A stretch of DNA of 64,000 nt from Microbacterium horticulturae (GCF_029094505.1 NZ_CP119108.1:3348001-3412000), one strand, 5' to 3'; shown: positions 24,668-33,495, counted from the first letter of the stretch. Program-made: numbers and translations. Notes: generated by a model not told the origin, from the letters alone.

Positions 24668-25513
24668 TCATGCCACGTGCTGTAGTTGCTCGAGGTGTTC
24701 GGCGGGGGTGTGGTAGTCGAGGCTCTCGTGGAGTCGTTCGTTGTTGTATCGGGCGACGTACTCGTCCACGGCCGCGGCGGCGTCTTGGCGGTTCAGGAAC
24801 GTGACACGGTCCAGGTGCTCGCTCTTCAGCTTCGAGAAGAACGATTCGGCAACCGCGTTGTCCCAGCACTGGTAGTGGGCACCCATCGATCGGCGGATTC
24901 GGTGCCCGCACGCCCGGGCGAACGCCCGGGAACGGTATTGGATGCCGTGGTCGGAGTGGAAGATCGCGTCGGGCGCGACGATCCCGGTCGCCCGGGCCCG
25001 ACTCAGTGCCTGGATGACCAGCTTTGCTGTCTGAGTGCGTGCGCACGCGTAGCCGAGGACCATCCGGGTGGCCACGTCGATGACCGTCGCCATATACAGC
25101 CATCCCTGCCCGGTGGGGATGTAGGTGATGTCGGAGACGAGGATCTCGCCCGGCTCGTCGGAAGTGAACTCACGCCCCACCAGATCCGGCGGATCCGCGG
25201 GACGCGCTTGGCGTTGCTTTGCCCGCTGGAACTGGCGTTGCGCGATGAACCCGACCATGCCGTGAACCCGCATATACCGGGCGATCGTCTTCCGGTCGCG
25301 GACGATGCCCCGCCGGGCCAAGGTCGCCGTCACCTTCCGATACCCGTCCATGCAGCCCGTGCTGGTGAACGCGTCATCGATCTGCAAGACCAGTTCGGTG
25401 CGTGCCTGCCGGGCCGCCGATCCACTCATCCACTCGTAATACGCCGACCGCGACACCTCCAGTCGCTGGCACAGGTACGCGACAGGGAAGTGCTCCCTCA
25501 ACCGGGTGATCAC
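24668..25513 (-). CDS. IS3-family transposase OrfB (DDE integrase domain)
   Basis: The 281-residue frame has an HTH_21 region (LCQRLEVSRSAYYEWMSGSA, DGYRKVTATLARRGI) and an rve integrase core with the DDE residues in LVSDITYIPTG, AIFHSDHGIQYRS and AVAESFFSKLKSEH. It starts at GTG 25513, overlapping the orfA stop by 4 nt. The frame is also open upstream to the A7 tract at 25561-25567, so the active protein is most likely an OrfAB fusion made by -1 frameshifting. Confidence 0.95.
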   Translation of the reverse strand: MITRLREHFPVAYLCQRLEVSRSAYYEWMSGSAARQARTELVLQIDDAFTSTGCMDGYRKVTATLARRGIVRDRKTIARYMRVHGMVGFIAQRQFQRAKQRQARPADPPDLVGREFTSDEPGEILVSDITYIPTGQGWLYMATVIDVATRMVLGYACARTQTAKLVIQALSRARATGIVAPDAIFHSDHGIQYRSRAFARACGHRIRRSMGAHYQCWDNAVAESFFSKLKSEHLDRVTFLNRQDAAAAVDEYVARYNNERLHESLDYHTPAEHLEQLQHVA

Positions 25514-25824
25514 CGCGTACCGTTCGGTCCGTGATCGCGTTCCCGGAGGAGGGCACCCGCTTTTTTTAGGAACTCGACCTCACGCCGCAGCGAGGCGTTC
25601 TCCCGCTGCAACCGCAACAGCTCCGTCACACGTTCCGGGGACATCGTCCCGTCCGGATCGATCTCCGCACGCTTCGCTTTCGCGATCCACGCTTCCAGCG
25701 TGCGAGGCACCATCTTCAGCTCCTCAGCCGCTTTCTGCGCCGATAACCCCGACTCCCGGTAGAACGCGACCGCTGCAGCCCTCTGCTCCGGCGTAGGCCG
25801 CTTCTTACGCTCTTTCACACTCAC
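25510..25824 (-). CDS. IS3-family OrfA (DNA-binding subunit)
   Basis: The 104-residue protein is a transposase_8-type helix-turn-helix protein (RPTPEQRAAAVAFYRESGLS, QKAAEELKMVPRTLEAWI). It is followed by a leucine-zipper-like helix (ELLRLQRENASLRREVEFLK). It binds the terminal repeats. GTG 25824 is the likely start; GTG 25818 is possible. Near its 3' end the codons CTA AAA AAA GCG provide the shift site into orfB. Confidence 0.92.
   Translation of the reverse strand: MSVKERKKRPTPEQRAAAVAFYRESGLSAQKAAEELKMVPRTLEAWIAKAKRAEIDPDGTMSPERVTELLRLQRENASLRREVEFLKKAGALLRERDHGPNGTR
25560..25567 (-). promoter_or_regulatory. A7G programmed -1 frameshift site in the IS3 element
   Basis: On the minus strand orfA reads CTA AAA AAA GCG. 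Slippage by one base gives AAA AAA AGC GGG and stays open into orfB. A7G is a standard IS3 shift site. Confidence 0.85.
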
Positions 25825-25951
25825 AGTCTCCAATCTTCGGAAGACTGTCCGGCAAACCCGGGTCACCCCAGCGTTTCGCGCGGCGTTTCGTCCCCAATCC
25901 CCGACGGCGTGTACGGGGGCCGCGGCATCCACCCACATGCGGCCACCTCGC

Positions 25952-26677
25952 TCAGGAGGCCGGATGCAGGCGGGCGGATGCCGCGGCCTCGGCCGCTCCC
26001 CGACCCCACCGGAACGGCGACACGGTGCGGTCGCCGGCAATCCAGAAGCGCCACGGGAACGCGTCGGTGCCGGCCACCCCGGCGATACCCACGCGCGGGC
26101 CTGCCGCAACCGGATCGAGGGGCTCATCGCGCAGCAGCAGGCTGGCGACGGCGCCGCCACGCGGCATCCCGTCGACCACGTCGATCCCGTCGTGCAGCGC
26201 GTGTTGCAGGCCCATGGCGTCGCCGAGACGTCCCGGCCCGCGGGCGAGTTCGCGATCGGTGCGCGCGGCAGGGCGACGCACCCGCGCGAGCTCGAGACCG
26301 TCGACCACCTCGCCAGCGCGCAGCAGGATTCCCCCGGCCTCGCCTTCGGCCCCGCAGACGACGTTGACACAGGAGTGGATGCCGTGGCTCAGGTACACGT
26401 AGAGATGCCCGGGCTCGCCCCACATCGTGGCGTTGCGCTTGGTGTATCCCATCCGCGCGTGTGACCCGGGATCGGGCACCGGACCGGTGCCCTTGCCGTG
26501 GTACGCCTCGACCTCGGTGATGCGCAGCGCGACCGTCTCGTCGCCGAGGGCGACGGTGAGGATGCCGCCCAGCAGCCGCGGGGCGACCTCGAGAGGCAGC
26601 GGCTGAAGCTCGTCGCGCGTCGCGGCGTGGAACGACGCCGCACGAGCGGGCGCTGGTTCGGAGAGCTGATCTGTCAT
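25952..26677 (-). CDS. DNA-3-methyladenine glycosylase (AAG/MPG family)
   Basis: The 241-residue enzyme belongs to the Aag/MPG family (PF02245). Visible signatures are LEVAPRLLGGILTVAL, ITEVEAYHGKGTGPVPDPGS with the conserved E and YHG, and LYVYLSHGIHSCVNVVCG. It removes alkylated purines to start base-excision repair. ATG 26677 was chosen because homology begins there; the frame is open to 27328 on the antisense of the next gene. It is divergent from the amidotransferase at 26771. The IS3 element ends 81 bp beyond its stop, so insertion did not damage it. Confidence 0.93.
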   Translation of the reverse strand: MTDQLSEPAPARAASFHAATRDELQPLPLEVAPRLLGGILTVALGDETVALRITEVEAYHGKGTGPVPDPGSHARMGYTKRNATMWGEPGHLYVYLSHGIHSCVNVVCGAEGEAGGILLRAGEVVDGLELARVRRPAARTDRELARGPGRLGDAMGLQHALHDGIDVVDGMPRGGAVASLLLRDEPLDPVAAGPRVGIAGVAGTDAFPWRFWIAGDRTVSPFRWGRGAAEAAASARLHPAS

Positions 26678-26758
26678 GGCACGGCGGGCACGGCGCCCGT
26701 CTCCACGATACGCCCGGTGCTGCGGCATCCCTCCACCCCACGGCGAGCGCGCGCGGCC

Positions 26759-26770
26759 TAGAATCGCGCC
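26759..26770 (+). promoter_or_regulatory. Leaderless -10 element of the amidotransferase gene
   Basis: TAGAAT (26759-26764) is followed by six bases and ATG 26771. Confidence 0.55.
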
Positions 26771-27490
26771 ATGCCGCTGGTGACCCTCTGCGTACGACCG
26801 CAGCGCGCGGCCGCGCGCGCCGAGTACGCGTCGTTCCTCAGCGAGACCGGGCTCGACGAGGGCGCGCTGCAGTTCCATGACCTGACCCGCGAGCCCCTCC
26901 CCGCCGATGCCTTCGAGCGGTGGTCGGGGTTTCTCATCGGCGGCAGCCCGTTCAACGTCACCGACGACGACAAGTCCGACCTCCAACTCCGGGTGGAGGC
27001 AGACCTGGAGCAGGTCGCGGCGGCGGCCGCGGCATCCCGCACCTCCGCGCTGTTCACCTGCTACGGCATCGGAGTCGTGACCAGGATGCTGGGTGGCGAG
27101 GTGTCGCGCGAGTTTCCTGAGCCGACCGGCCCGACGCCGGTCTGGTTGACCCCGGCGGGCGTCAACGACCCGATCACCGCCGCGATGGAGGACGAGTTCG
27201 TCGCCCTCTCGGCGCACAAGGAGGGGTCGGGCACCGTGCCGCCGGGCGCCGTGCTGCTGGCCACGAACCTCGCCTGCCCGGTGCAGGCGTATCGCGTGGG
27301 CGACCGACTGTATGCCACCCAGTTCCATCCCGAGTCGACGCCGCTGCCGTTCACCGAGCGGATGTCGTTCTACCGCGACGGCGGGTACTTCTCGGTGGGC
27401 GACTACGACGAGATCGCGGGTCGGGTGCTGGCGACGCCCATCATCGAGCCGGCGCGGATGCTGCGCTCGTTCGTGCGCACGTGGGGGTGA
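26771..27490 (+). CDS. Class I glutamine amidotransferase (GATase1-like)
   Basis: The 239-residue protein is a stand-alone class I amidotransferase similar to the GuaA glutaminase half. The oxyanion region GFLIGGSPFNVTDD, the nucleophile elbow ALFTCYGIGVV (Cys) and the His-x-Glu dyad in YATQFHPEST are present. Normally such domains release ammonia from glutamine for a partner synthetase, or hydrolyse gamma-glutamyl bonds. No synthetase is adjacent, so the acceptor is unknown. Homologues are often annotated GMP synthase-like. A leaderless promoter precedes it. Confidence 0.88.
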   Translation: MPLVTLCVRPQRAAARAEYASFLSETGLDEGALQFHDLTREPLPADAFERWSGFLIGGSPFNVTDDDKSDLQLRVEADLEQVAAAAAASRTSALFTCYGIGVVTRMLGGEVSREFPEPTGPTPVWLTPAGVNDPITAAMEDEFVALSAHKEGSGTVPPGAVLLATNLACPVQAYRVGDRLYATQFHPESTPLPFTERMSFYRDGGYFSVGDYDEIAGRVLATPIIEPARMLRSFVRTWG

Positions 27491-27496
27491 GCCGCG

Positions 27497-28975
27497 TCAC
27501 TGCGCGAGCGTCGGGGGCACCTGGCACCACGACGCGTCGAAGCCGCTGACCGTGTGCACCTCGGTGCCGTCGTCGAGCGACACGATGTGGGTGACGACCT
27601 TCTGCGGCATGGGCAGCAGGTAGTCGTCGTAGTCGTTGTGCACGCTGTCGGGCGCCACCGTGATGGCGGCGTACTGGCCGCTCGGCGACACGCACGTCTG
27701 CTGGATCGCGTCGTCGACCGGCATCTCGAAGACCGGGGTCGCGGTGCCGTCAGCGGCCACGCGATAGATGGTCGTGCCCTCGGGCGCCCCGCTGTCGGCG
27801 CCCGATCCGCCGGCGACGTCGAGCACGGTGTACGGCTGCACCGAGCCACCGGCCTGGCCCGGCAGCGGGGTGACCACCCCGCGGTGACCGGGAACCTTGG
27901 AGCCGTCGCGGGTGGAGTTCACCAGCGGCGCGATGGTGCCGTCTGTGAGGTCCACGGTGACCATGCCGTCAGCGCGCTCGACGTACGCCACCGACGAGCC
28001 GCGGGCGATGCCGTCGATGACATTGCCGGTGCCGAGGTCGGCGGCGTCGTCGCCGGAGGGGCCGGCCAGCAGCATCCGTCCGTCATACGACAGGACGAGG
28101 ATGCTGTCGCTGTCGGGCACGAAGCGCCAGTCGGCGACGCGCGGGTCGTCGCCGCTGACGGTGACGGCGGCGGGCTTCGTGTCGGCGGCGCTGTCTTTGA
28201 GCGACGCGGTGTAGAGCCGGCTCTCGCGCGCGCCCTCGTCGCCGAGGTTCGCGTCGGAGTACGTGTAGCCGATCAGCTCGCCGCGGTCGGCGCTCTGCAG
28301 CCGGGTGACGGTGCCATTGCCGGGCAGCGGCAGCTGGCGCCGGTGGCGTCCGTCGAGATCGGTGACCACGAGTGCGGTCTTGCCGTGTGCGTCGAGGGTC
28401 GCGGCGACGAGGTGACTGCTCGTGGCCCGGAAGTCTTCGATGTGGTCGGCGCGCAGCACCGCCTGCGGGTCGGATCCGTCGAGCCGGGTGCGCACGATGC
28501 GGTCTTCGGCAGAGCCACGCTGCAGCAGGTACATGTCGGCATGCGAGGTGGTGAACGTCTCGGTGACGGTCGTGGTGCGTCCGCCGCCCAGGCCCGCGAC
28601 GTCGTGGAACGTCACCGTGTAGTCGGTGGCATCGTGCAGCGGCAGCGTGAATCGCACGCCCATGGTGCGGCCCGCGGTGTCGACGGTGAACTCCGCCGCC
28701 GGCTCGACGGTGACCTGACCAGCGGTGATCGTGTGCAGCGATTGGTTCATCGTGACGATCAGCCGCGCGCCCGAGGCTGTGGCTGCGGCATCCGGATCCA
28801 CCTGCACCGCGGTTGCGCGCGGGCCCTGCGCGCTGCCGACGGCGGCGCCGGCAAGGCCGAGCACGGCGAGCACGCCGATGACCGCCGCGAAGCCGCCGAG
28901 GAACGCGCGACTGCGCCGGCGGCGGGATGCCGCGCGCCGGGTGGCCGGCTCGTGAAGACCCGACTCAGTACTCAT
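27497..28975 (-). CDS. Membrane-anchored Ig-like/beta-propeller protein
   Basis: The 492-residue product has a basic N-terminus and one membrane helix (FLGGFAAVIGVLAVLGLAGA, about 25-44). An Ig-like (Big_5-type) domain follows (SGARLIVTMNQSLHTITAGQ...), then several WD40/TolB-like blades such as RIVRTRLDGSDPQAVL, ALVVTDLDGRHRRQLPLP and TIYRVAADGTATPVFEMP. The layout is that of an extracytoplasmic sensor or scaffold. The start overlaps the TIGR03943 gene by 11 nt, making it the last gene of the zur-permease-TIGR03943 operon. A role with the permease complex is inference; I do not recognise a named family. Confidence 0.78.
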   Translation of the reverse strand: MSTESGLHEPATRRAASRRRRSRAFLGGFAAVIGVLAVLGLAGAAVGSAQGPRATAVQVDPDAAATASGARLIVTMNQSLHTITAGQVTVEPAAEFTVDTAGRTMGVRFTLPLHDATDYTVTFHDVAGLGGGRTTTVTETFTTSHADMYLLQRGSAEDRIVRTRLDGSDPQAVLRADHIEDFRATSSHLVAATLDAHGKTALVVTDLDGRHRRQLPLPGNGTVTRLQSADRGELIGYTYSDANLGDEGARESRLYTASLKDSAADTKPAAVTVSGDDPRVADWRFVPDSDSILVLSYDGRMLLAGPSGDDAADLGTGNVIDGIARGSSVAYVERADGMVTVDLTDGTIAPLVNSTRDGSKVPGHRGVVTPLPGQAGGSVQPYTVLDVAGGSGADSGAPEGTTIYRVAADGTATPVFEMPVDDAIQQTCVSPSGQYAAITVAPDSVHNDYDDYLLPMPQKVVTHIVSLDDGTEVHTVSGFDASWCQVPPTLAQ

Positions 28976-29846
28976 ACGGGTCCTCGGGCTCGGCGATGGG
29001 GGTGACCTTGGTCGCGTCGATCTGGAGGGTGCCGGATGCCGCGGACCGCACAGTGCCCGTGACGCTGACCCATCGGCCGGTCGCGGGGGCCTTCGCGCCG
29101 GTGGTGATCGGCACGCTCGCCGGCTGCGCGTCGATGACGCAGTGCGTGATGACAAGGCGCGTGAGGTCGAAGGCGCCGTCGTCGCCGGGCGTCACGAACC
29201 CGGTGAGGGTCACCGCGTCTCCCTCGAACGCGTCGGGGTTCGTCGCCGATGCGAACACGCTCGCCCAGTCGCCGACCCCGAAGGTCGTCGTGTCACCGTG
29301 GACGGCGAGGTTCACGGCATCCGCCCCCGCGAACAGCGGAGCCGCTCCGACGTCGCGCGTCTGCGCGATCTCGGCGGAGAGCGACGCCGGCGGCAGCAGC
29401 AGGACCGACACGGCGACGAGGGATGCCGCGGCGCCGCCGGCCGCGGCGAGTGCGGGCCCCACCCGCCAGGGCCCCGAGCGAGGAGCGCCGTGGTGTACAT
29501 GCGCGCTCTGGGCCGGCGAATTCATATGAATCTGTCGCGTGGACATCAAACTGCCGGCGGTTTGGTGTTCGTTGGACAAATTCATATGAATTTGGCGGGC
29601 TTCGCCAGGGGTGGGGGTCGGGCCGTGGTCGTGGCCGTGGTCCTCCTCGGCGCCCAGCGGCAGCAGGAAGCTCAGGCCCGCCCCGACCAGGAGCAGCACG
29701 GCCATCGGGATCGCGAACCAGTTCGACGACGGGTTGATGTAGAGCGCGAGGCGCCCGGTGATCGCCAGCCCCAGCGTCACCACGGCCAGGCACGAGGCGA
29801 GCCCGACGCCGAGCCAGCGGTTCCACAGTGCTCTTCTACGCGACAA
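28965..29846 (-). CDS. TIGR03943/YcgQ-family membrane protein carrying a repeat insertion
   Basis: The 293-residue protein has two N-terminal membrane helices (residues about 12-30 and 40-62), a His-rich loop (EEDHGHDHGPTPTP ... AHVHHGAP), a third helix (about 135-152) and a C-terminal domain with FVTPGDDGAFDLTRLVITHCVI. Family members (TIGR03943, B. subtilis YcgQ) pair with YraQ/YcgR-type permeases, and some are Zur-controlled. The loop contains QIHMNLSNEHQTAG and RQIHMNSPA, encoded by a CATATG palindrome that also occurs intergenically at 18.5 kb. It appears to be an in-frame insertion. It overlaps both neighbours by 11 nt. Confidence 0.85.
   Translation of the reverse strand: MSRRRALWNRWLGVGLASCLAVVTLGLAITGRLALYINPSSNWFAIPMAVLLLVGAGLSFLLPLGAEEDHGHDHGPTPTPGEARQIHMNLSNEHQTAGSLMSTRQIHMNSPAQSAHVHHGAPRSGPWRVGPALAAAGGAAASLVAVSVLLLPPASLSAEIAQTRDVGAAPLFAGADAVNLAVHGDTTTFGVGDWASVFASATNPDAFEGDAVTLTGFVTPGDDGAFDLTRLVITHCVIDAQPASVPITTGAKAPATGRWVSVTGTVRSAASGTLQIDATKVTPIAEPEDPYEY
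29518..29605. repeat. CATATG palindrome, copy B, inside the TIGR03943 gene
   Basis: GAATTCATATGAA at the left and AAATTCATATGAATTTGGCG at the right flank a weaker stem (ACATCAAAC/GTTTGGTGT). Ends and centre match copy A at 18549-18626. The insertion is open in the host frame and adds about 29 residues. Confidence 0.8.
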
Positions 29847-30867
29847 GGTTCACCCCCGCGGCGATGGCGAAGGCCGCCAGCAGCACGGTGATCACCATGC
29901 CGACCAGCACTTTGGTGGTGAACGTCGTGCGCAGCAGCGCGAGCATCTTCACGTCGACGAGCGGACCCACCAGCAGGAACGCGACGATCGACCCGGGTGT
30001 GAACGTCGAGGCGAACGAGAGCGCGAAGAACGAGTCGACGTTCGAGCAGATCGACACGATCATGGCCAGCAGCACCATGGCCACGATCGAGAAGACGGGG
30101 TTCGAGCCGATCGCCAACAGGGCGTCGCGCGGCACGAGTACCTGCACGGCTCCCGCGACAGCCGACCCGATCACGAGCGCGGGCATCACGGCGCGCAGTT
30201 CGACCAGGAACTGCGCGAGGCTGCGCCGCCACCGGTCGCCGGGCTCGTGGGTCACGGCCTCGCACGCGTCGCGGAAGCGGTCGGTGACGAGGGCATCGGG
30301 GTCGGGATGCCGGCTGTAGAGCCAACCGATGAGGTTGGCGATCGCGTACCCGCCAAGCAGGCGGGCGATGAGGATCCCGTCGGAGAACCCGAACGCCTGG
30401 TGCGTCGTGATGATGACGATCGGGTTGATGATGGGCGCGGCCACCAAGAACGTGAGCGTCTCGGGCACGCTGAAGCCGCGCATCATGAGGCCGCGGGCGA
30501 ACGGCACGTTTCCGCACTCGCACACCGGGATCAGCATGCCCAGCAGCGAGAGCACCGCCCGCCGCGCCCAGGCACGGCGCGGCATCCATCGCTCGATCGC
30601 CCCGGGTGGGATCCACACCTGCACGACGATCGACAGCGCGACGCCGAGCGCGACGAACGGCAGCGACTCGATGAGCACGCTGATCGCGAGGGTCAGGCCG
30701 TCCTGCGCGCGGGTCGGCAGATCGGGCATCAGGCCGGGCACGAGCGCGTTGAGCGCGAACAGCACCGCGACCAGACCCACTCCGAGGCCGATCGCGACCG
30801 TGCGACGGGTCGCTGCAGACACCGACAGCCGAGCCGTCGGCGGTTCGTGCGCCGGCGCCCGCGTCAC
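29836..30867 (-). CDS. YraQ/ArsP_1-type permease (DUF318)
   Basis: The 343-residue membrane protein has about eight helices and the PF03773 hallmark MLIPVCECGNVPFARGLM, in which CxC-G-N is conserved. A second inverted half follows (SICSNVDSFFALSFASTF). Family members export methylarsenite or are linked to metal handling. With Zur and TIGR03943 as neighbours, a divalent metal or metal-chelate is a better guess here. GTG 30867 follows the zur stop by one base (TGAcGTG), and its 3' end overlaps TIGR03943 by 11 nt. Confidence 0.9.
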   Translation of the reverse strand: MTRAPAHEPPTARLSVSAATRRTVAIGLGVGLVAVLFALNALVPGLMPDLPTRAQDGLTLAISVLIESLPFVALGVALSIVVQVWIPPGAIERWMPRRAWARRAVLSLLGMLIPVCECGNVPFARGLMMRGFSVPETLTFLVAAPIINPIVIITTHQAFGFSDGILIARLLGGYAIANLIGWLYSRHPDPDALVTDRFRDACEAVTHEPGDRWRRSLAQFLVELRAVMPALVIGSAVAGAVQVLVPRDALLAIGSNPVFSIVAMVLLAMIVSICSNVDSFFALSFASTFTPGSIVAFLLVGPLVDVKMLALLRTTFTTKVLVGMVITVLLAAFAIAAGVNLVA

Positions 30868-30868
30868 G

Positions 30869-31306
30869 TCAGTCTGCGCTCGCCTCGACGTCGACGTGCC
30901 CGGACTGCCCGGCCTGCCGCTTGGCGGTGCACACCGGACACAAGCCGAAGATGTCGACCACGTGCTCGGCTTGGGTGAAGCCGTGGCGGGCCGCGGTGGC
31001 GCGGGCCCAGTCTTCGACGTCGGTCGCGGCGATCTCGACGGTGCGCCCGCACGAACGGCAGATCAGGTGGTGGTGATGGCCGTGCGTCGAGCAGGCACGG
31101 TACAGGCTCTCGCCCTCGGGGCTCTGCAGCGAGTCGGCGTCACCGGCCGAGGCCATGTCAGAAAGCGCCCGGTACACGGTCGCGAGCCCGATGCCGGTGT
31201 TGTCGTCACGCAGGGTCGCGTGCAGAGTCTGCGCGCTGACGAATCCCTGCGCGTCGGTGAGCGCCTCGCGAACGCGTTCGCGCTGCCAGGTGTTCCGCTG
31301 GGCCAT
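30869..31306 (-). CDS. zur: Fur-family regulator, probably Zur
   Basis: The 145-residue protein has a winged helix (TLRDDNTGIGLATVYRALSD) followed by the metal-sensing domain with STHGHHHHLICRSCGRTVEI and a second CxxC in IFGLCPVCTAKR. The two CxxC pairs form the structural zinc site. The gene is first in an operon with a permease, TIGR03943 and a propeller protein. Two matching palindromes in front of znuA and znuC lie within 9 kb, which supports zinc rather than iron as signal. ATG 31306 has TAGACT six bases upstream (leaderless). Confidence 0.85.
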   Translation of the reverse strand: MAQRNTWQRERVREALTDAQGFVSAQTLHATLRDDNTGIGLATVYRALSDMASAGDADSLQSPEGESLYRACSTHGHHHHLICRSCGRTVEIAATDVEDWARATAARHGFTQAEHVVDIFGLCPVCTAKRQAGQSGHVDVEASAD

Positions 31307-31466
31307 GGTTCGAGTCTAGGACGGGCTGCCGGAGGAAGGCCTGGGAGCTACCGATGCGCGACACGTGCACACCGCGCACGAGCGCGCAACCCGCTGTCGA
31401 GCAGAGAGCGCGGTAGTTATGGTGAGGGCGATCGAGGTCGGCGAAGAGCAGCGGAGGAGACACGAG

Positions 31467-31970
31467 ATGTCCCGCAATGCGAAGGTGATGCACTGCACAC
31501 CGGAGGACGTGTTCGACGTGCTGGCCGACGGCTGGCTGTATCCGTCGTGGGTGGTCGGGGCGTCCCGAATGCGCGACGTCGACGAGGGCTGGCCGCGGAC
31601 CGGCGCGCGCCTGCACCACTCCTTCGGGGTGTGGCCGATGCTCATCGACGACGAGACCGTGGCGGAGGAATTCGCGCCTCCGCGGGCCATGGTGATGGCC
31701 GCGACGGGCTGGCCGCTCGGCGAGGCTCGTGTCACGCTGCACGTCAAACCCCGCGGATCCCAAACGATCGTGCGCATACAGGAGGAGGCGATCGCGGGAC
31801 CCGTGAGATTGGTGCCGCGCCCGGCCATGGACATCCTGCTGCGATGGCGCAACGCCGAAACGCTGCGCCGGCTCGCCTTCCTCGCCGAGGGACGCGCTGC
31901 ACGGCGTACCGGTGAGCCGGTGATGCCCTCCGCGATCCCCGCCGACGAATCGGAGTTGCCCGCATCGTGA
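31467..31970 (+). CDS. SRPBCC-family protein
   Basis: The 167-residue protein is a polyketide-cyclase-like SRPBCC fold protein. It begins MSRNAKVMHCTPEDVFDVLA, continues GWLYPSWVVGASRMRDVDEG and has the strand-rich centre LHHSFGVWPMLIDDETVAEE. Such proteins enclose hydrophobic ligands. ATG 31467 follows GCGGAGGAGACACGAG. It overlaps the next gene, a phytoene-desaturase-like oxidase, by GTGA, so the two should work together on a lipid-like substrate. This pairing is widespread in actinobacteria but not assigned a pathway. Confidence 0.85.
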   Translation: MSRNAKVMHCTPEDVFDVLADGWLYPSWVVGASRMRDVDEGWPRTGARLHHSFGVWPMLIDDETVAEEFAPPRAMVMAATGWPLGEARVTLHVKPRGSQTIVRIQEEAIAGPVRLVPRPAMDILLRWRNAETLRRLAFLAEGRAARRTGEPVMPSAIPADESELPAS

Positions 31971-33442
31971 GCATGCATCATGGTGACGTCGGCCTGGACG
32001 CGATCGTCGTGGGCGCCGGGCCCAACGGTCTCGCCGCTGCCGTGACGCTCGCGCGAGCAGGTCTGCGTGTGCGCGTGTACGAGCGCGCGAACCAGGCCGG
32101 CGGCGGCGCCAGCACGCGCGATCTGACGCTGCCGGGGTTCCATCATGACGTGTGCTCCGCGGTGCACCCCATGGCATTCGAGTCGCGGTTCTTCCGGGAG
32201 TTCGGGCTGGCGGACCGGGTCGAGTTCGTCACACCGGAAGTGTCGTTCGCGCAGCCGCTCGACGGTGGGCGGGCCGCGCTCGCGTACCGGGATCTCGCGC
32301 GCACCCGCGCCGGGCTGGGTGCGGACGGACCCGCGTACGACCGGTTGATGCGGCCGCTGGCCGAGCGATCGGCCGAGGTCGCAGACTTCACGGGGTCGTC
32401 GCTGCTGCGCATCCCCCGCAACCCGCTCACCGCCGTCGCGTTCGGGCTCCGCGCGCTCGAGCAGGGCACGCCGGCGTGGGGCATCCGTTTCCGCGAGGAC
32501 CGCGCGCCAGCCCTGCTCACCGGGGTCGCCGCACACACGATCCTGGCGCAGCCGAGCATCGCCGGCGCCGGCGCCGGACTCGCTCTCACCGCCTTCGCGC
32601 ATGCGCGCGGCTGGCCGATCCCCGTCGGAGGCAGTCAGGCGATCTCGGATGCCATGGTCGACGACCTGCGTGCGCACGGTGGAGAGCTCGTGCTCGAGCA
32701 CGAGGTCTCGTCGCTCGCCGAGCTGCCGCCGTCGACCGTCAGACTGCTGGATGTGACGCCGAAGGCGCTGATCCGCCTGGCCGGGGCTTCTATGCCCGAT
32801 CGGTACCGGCGGTCGCTGGCGGCGTTCCGCTACGGCGACGGCGTGGCGAAGGTCGACTTCGCCCTGAACGCTCCCGTACCCTGGACGAACCCCGACCTGC
32901 ACCTCGCCGGTACGGTGCACGTCGGCGGCACGCGTGCCGAGATGGCGGATGCCGAGAATCAGGTGCAGCGGGGCAGCCATCCCGAGCATCCGTACGTCCT
33001 GGTCTCGCAACCGTCGCTGTTCGACCCCAGTCGCGCGCCGGCGGGGATGCACACCCTCTGGACCTATACGCACGTGCCCGCAGGCAGCGATGTCGATCGG
33101 CTGGAGGCCGTGATCGGGCAGATCGAGCGGTTCGCCCCGGGCTTCCGCGACACGATCGTCGCAACCAGCTCGCGCAGCGCGCACGAGGTCGAGGAGCACA
33201 ACCCGAACTACCCGGGCGGGGACATCGCCGCGGGGGCACCCGACCTGCGGCAGCTCTTCCGCCGCCCCGTGCTCAGCCCCGACCCGTGGCGCATGCCGAT
33301 TTCGGGTGTGTATCTCGCCTCGGCATCCGCCTCGCCGGGACCGGGTGTGACCGGGATGCCCGGATGGCTCGCCGCGCTGAGTGCGCTGCGGCATGAGTTC
33401 GGCACGCGGACGCTGCCGGATCTGTCGCCGGTCGGCGTCTGA
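31967..33442 (+). CDS. Phytoene-desaturase-like FAD-dependent oxidoreductase
   Basis: The 491-residue flavoprotein carries the dinucleotide motif [20 protein letters not shown] (about 12-31) followed by [20 protein letters not shown]. This is the amino-oxidase/phytoene desaturase (COG1233) pattern. The C-terminus has [20 protein letters not shown], equivalent to the flavin-binding GxxxHPGGGV motif but lacking its His. No carotenoid genes are near, so a desaturase role in carotenoid synthesis is not supported. Coupling to the SRPBCC gene by a 4-nt overlap points to a shared hydrophobic substrate. Confidence 0.88.
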   Translation: MSMHHGDVGLDAIVVGAGPNGLAAAVTLARAGLRVRVYERANQAGGGASTRDLTLPGFHHDVCSAVHPMAFESRFFREFGLADRVEFVTPEVSFAQPLDGGRAALAYRDLARTRAGLGADGPAYDRLMRPLAERSAEVADFTGSSLLRIPRNPLTAVAFGLRALEQGTPAWGIRFREDRAPALLTGVAAHTILAQPSIAGAGAGLALTAFAHARGWPIPVGGSQAISDAMVDDLRAHGGELVLEHEVSSLAELPPSTVRLLDVTPKALIRLAGASMPDRYRRSLAAFRYGDGVAKVDFALNAPVPWTNPDLHLAGTVHVGGTRAEMADAENQVQRGSHPEHPYVLVSQPSLFDPSRAPAGMHTLWTYTHVPAGSDVDRLEAVIGQIERFAPGFRDTIVATSSRSAHEVEEHNPNYPGGDIAAGAPDLRQLFRRPVLSPDPWRMPISGVYLASASASPGPGVTGMPGWLAALSALRHEFGTRTLPDLSPVGV

Positions 33443-33495
33443 CCGAGGGCGGGCGGTGCGCGTGCAACCCGGCGAAACGCGGGCGGCAGCGGCGC

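Larger units (their letters stand above)
24627..25870 (-). mobile_element. Intact IS3-family insertion sequence (1244 bp)
   Basis: The element begins TGGGGTGACCCGCTTTTGCT and ends with the complement TGGGGTGACCCGGGTTTGCC (read on the minus strand). It thus has imperfect terminal inverted repeats of about 27 bp with TG...CA ends. A 3-bp target duplication GCG flanks it (24624-24626 and 25871-25873). It contains overlapping orfA and orfB, and an A7G slippery site. All parts appear intact, so it is probably active. It landed between the MmyB-type regulator and the glycosylase gene. Confidence 0.93.

Noticed and set aside
25510..25824. orfA/orfB interruption read as a pseudogene frameshift
   Set aside because: The A7G site and open -1 frame are the normal IS3 expression mechanism.
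31309..31322. GGTTCGAGTCTAGG as a tRNA T-arm
   Set aside because: No acceptor or anticodon stem fits around it; it is the zur promoter region.
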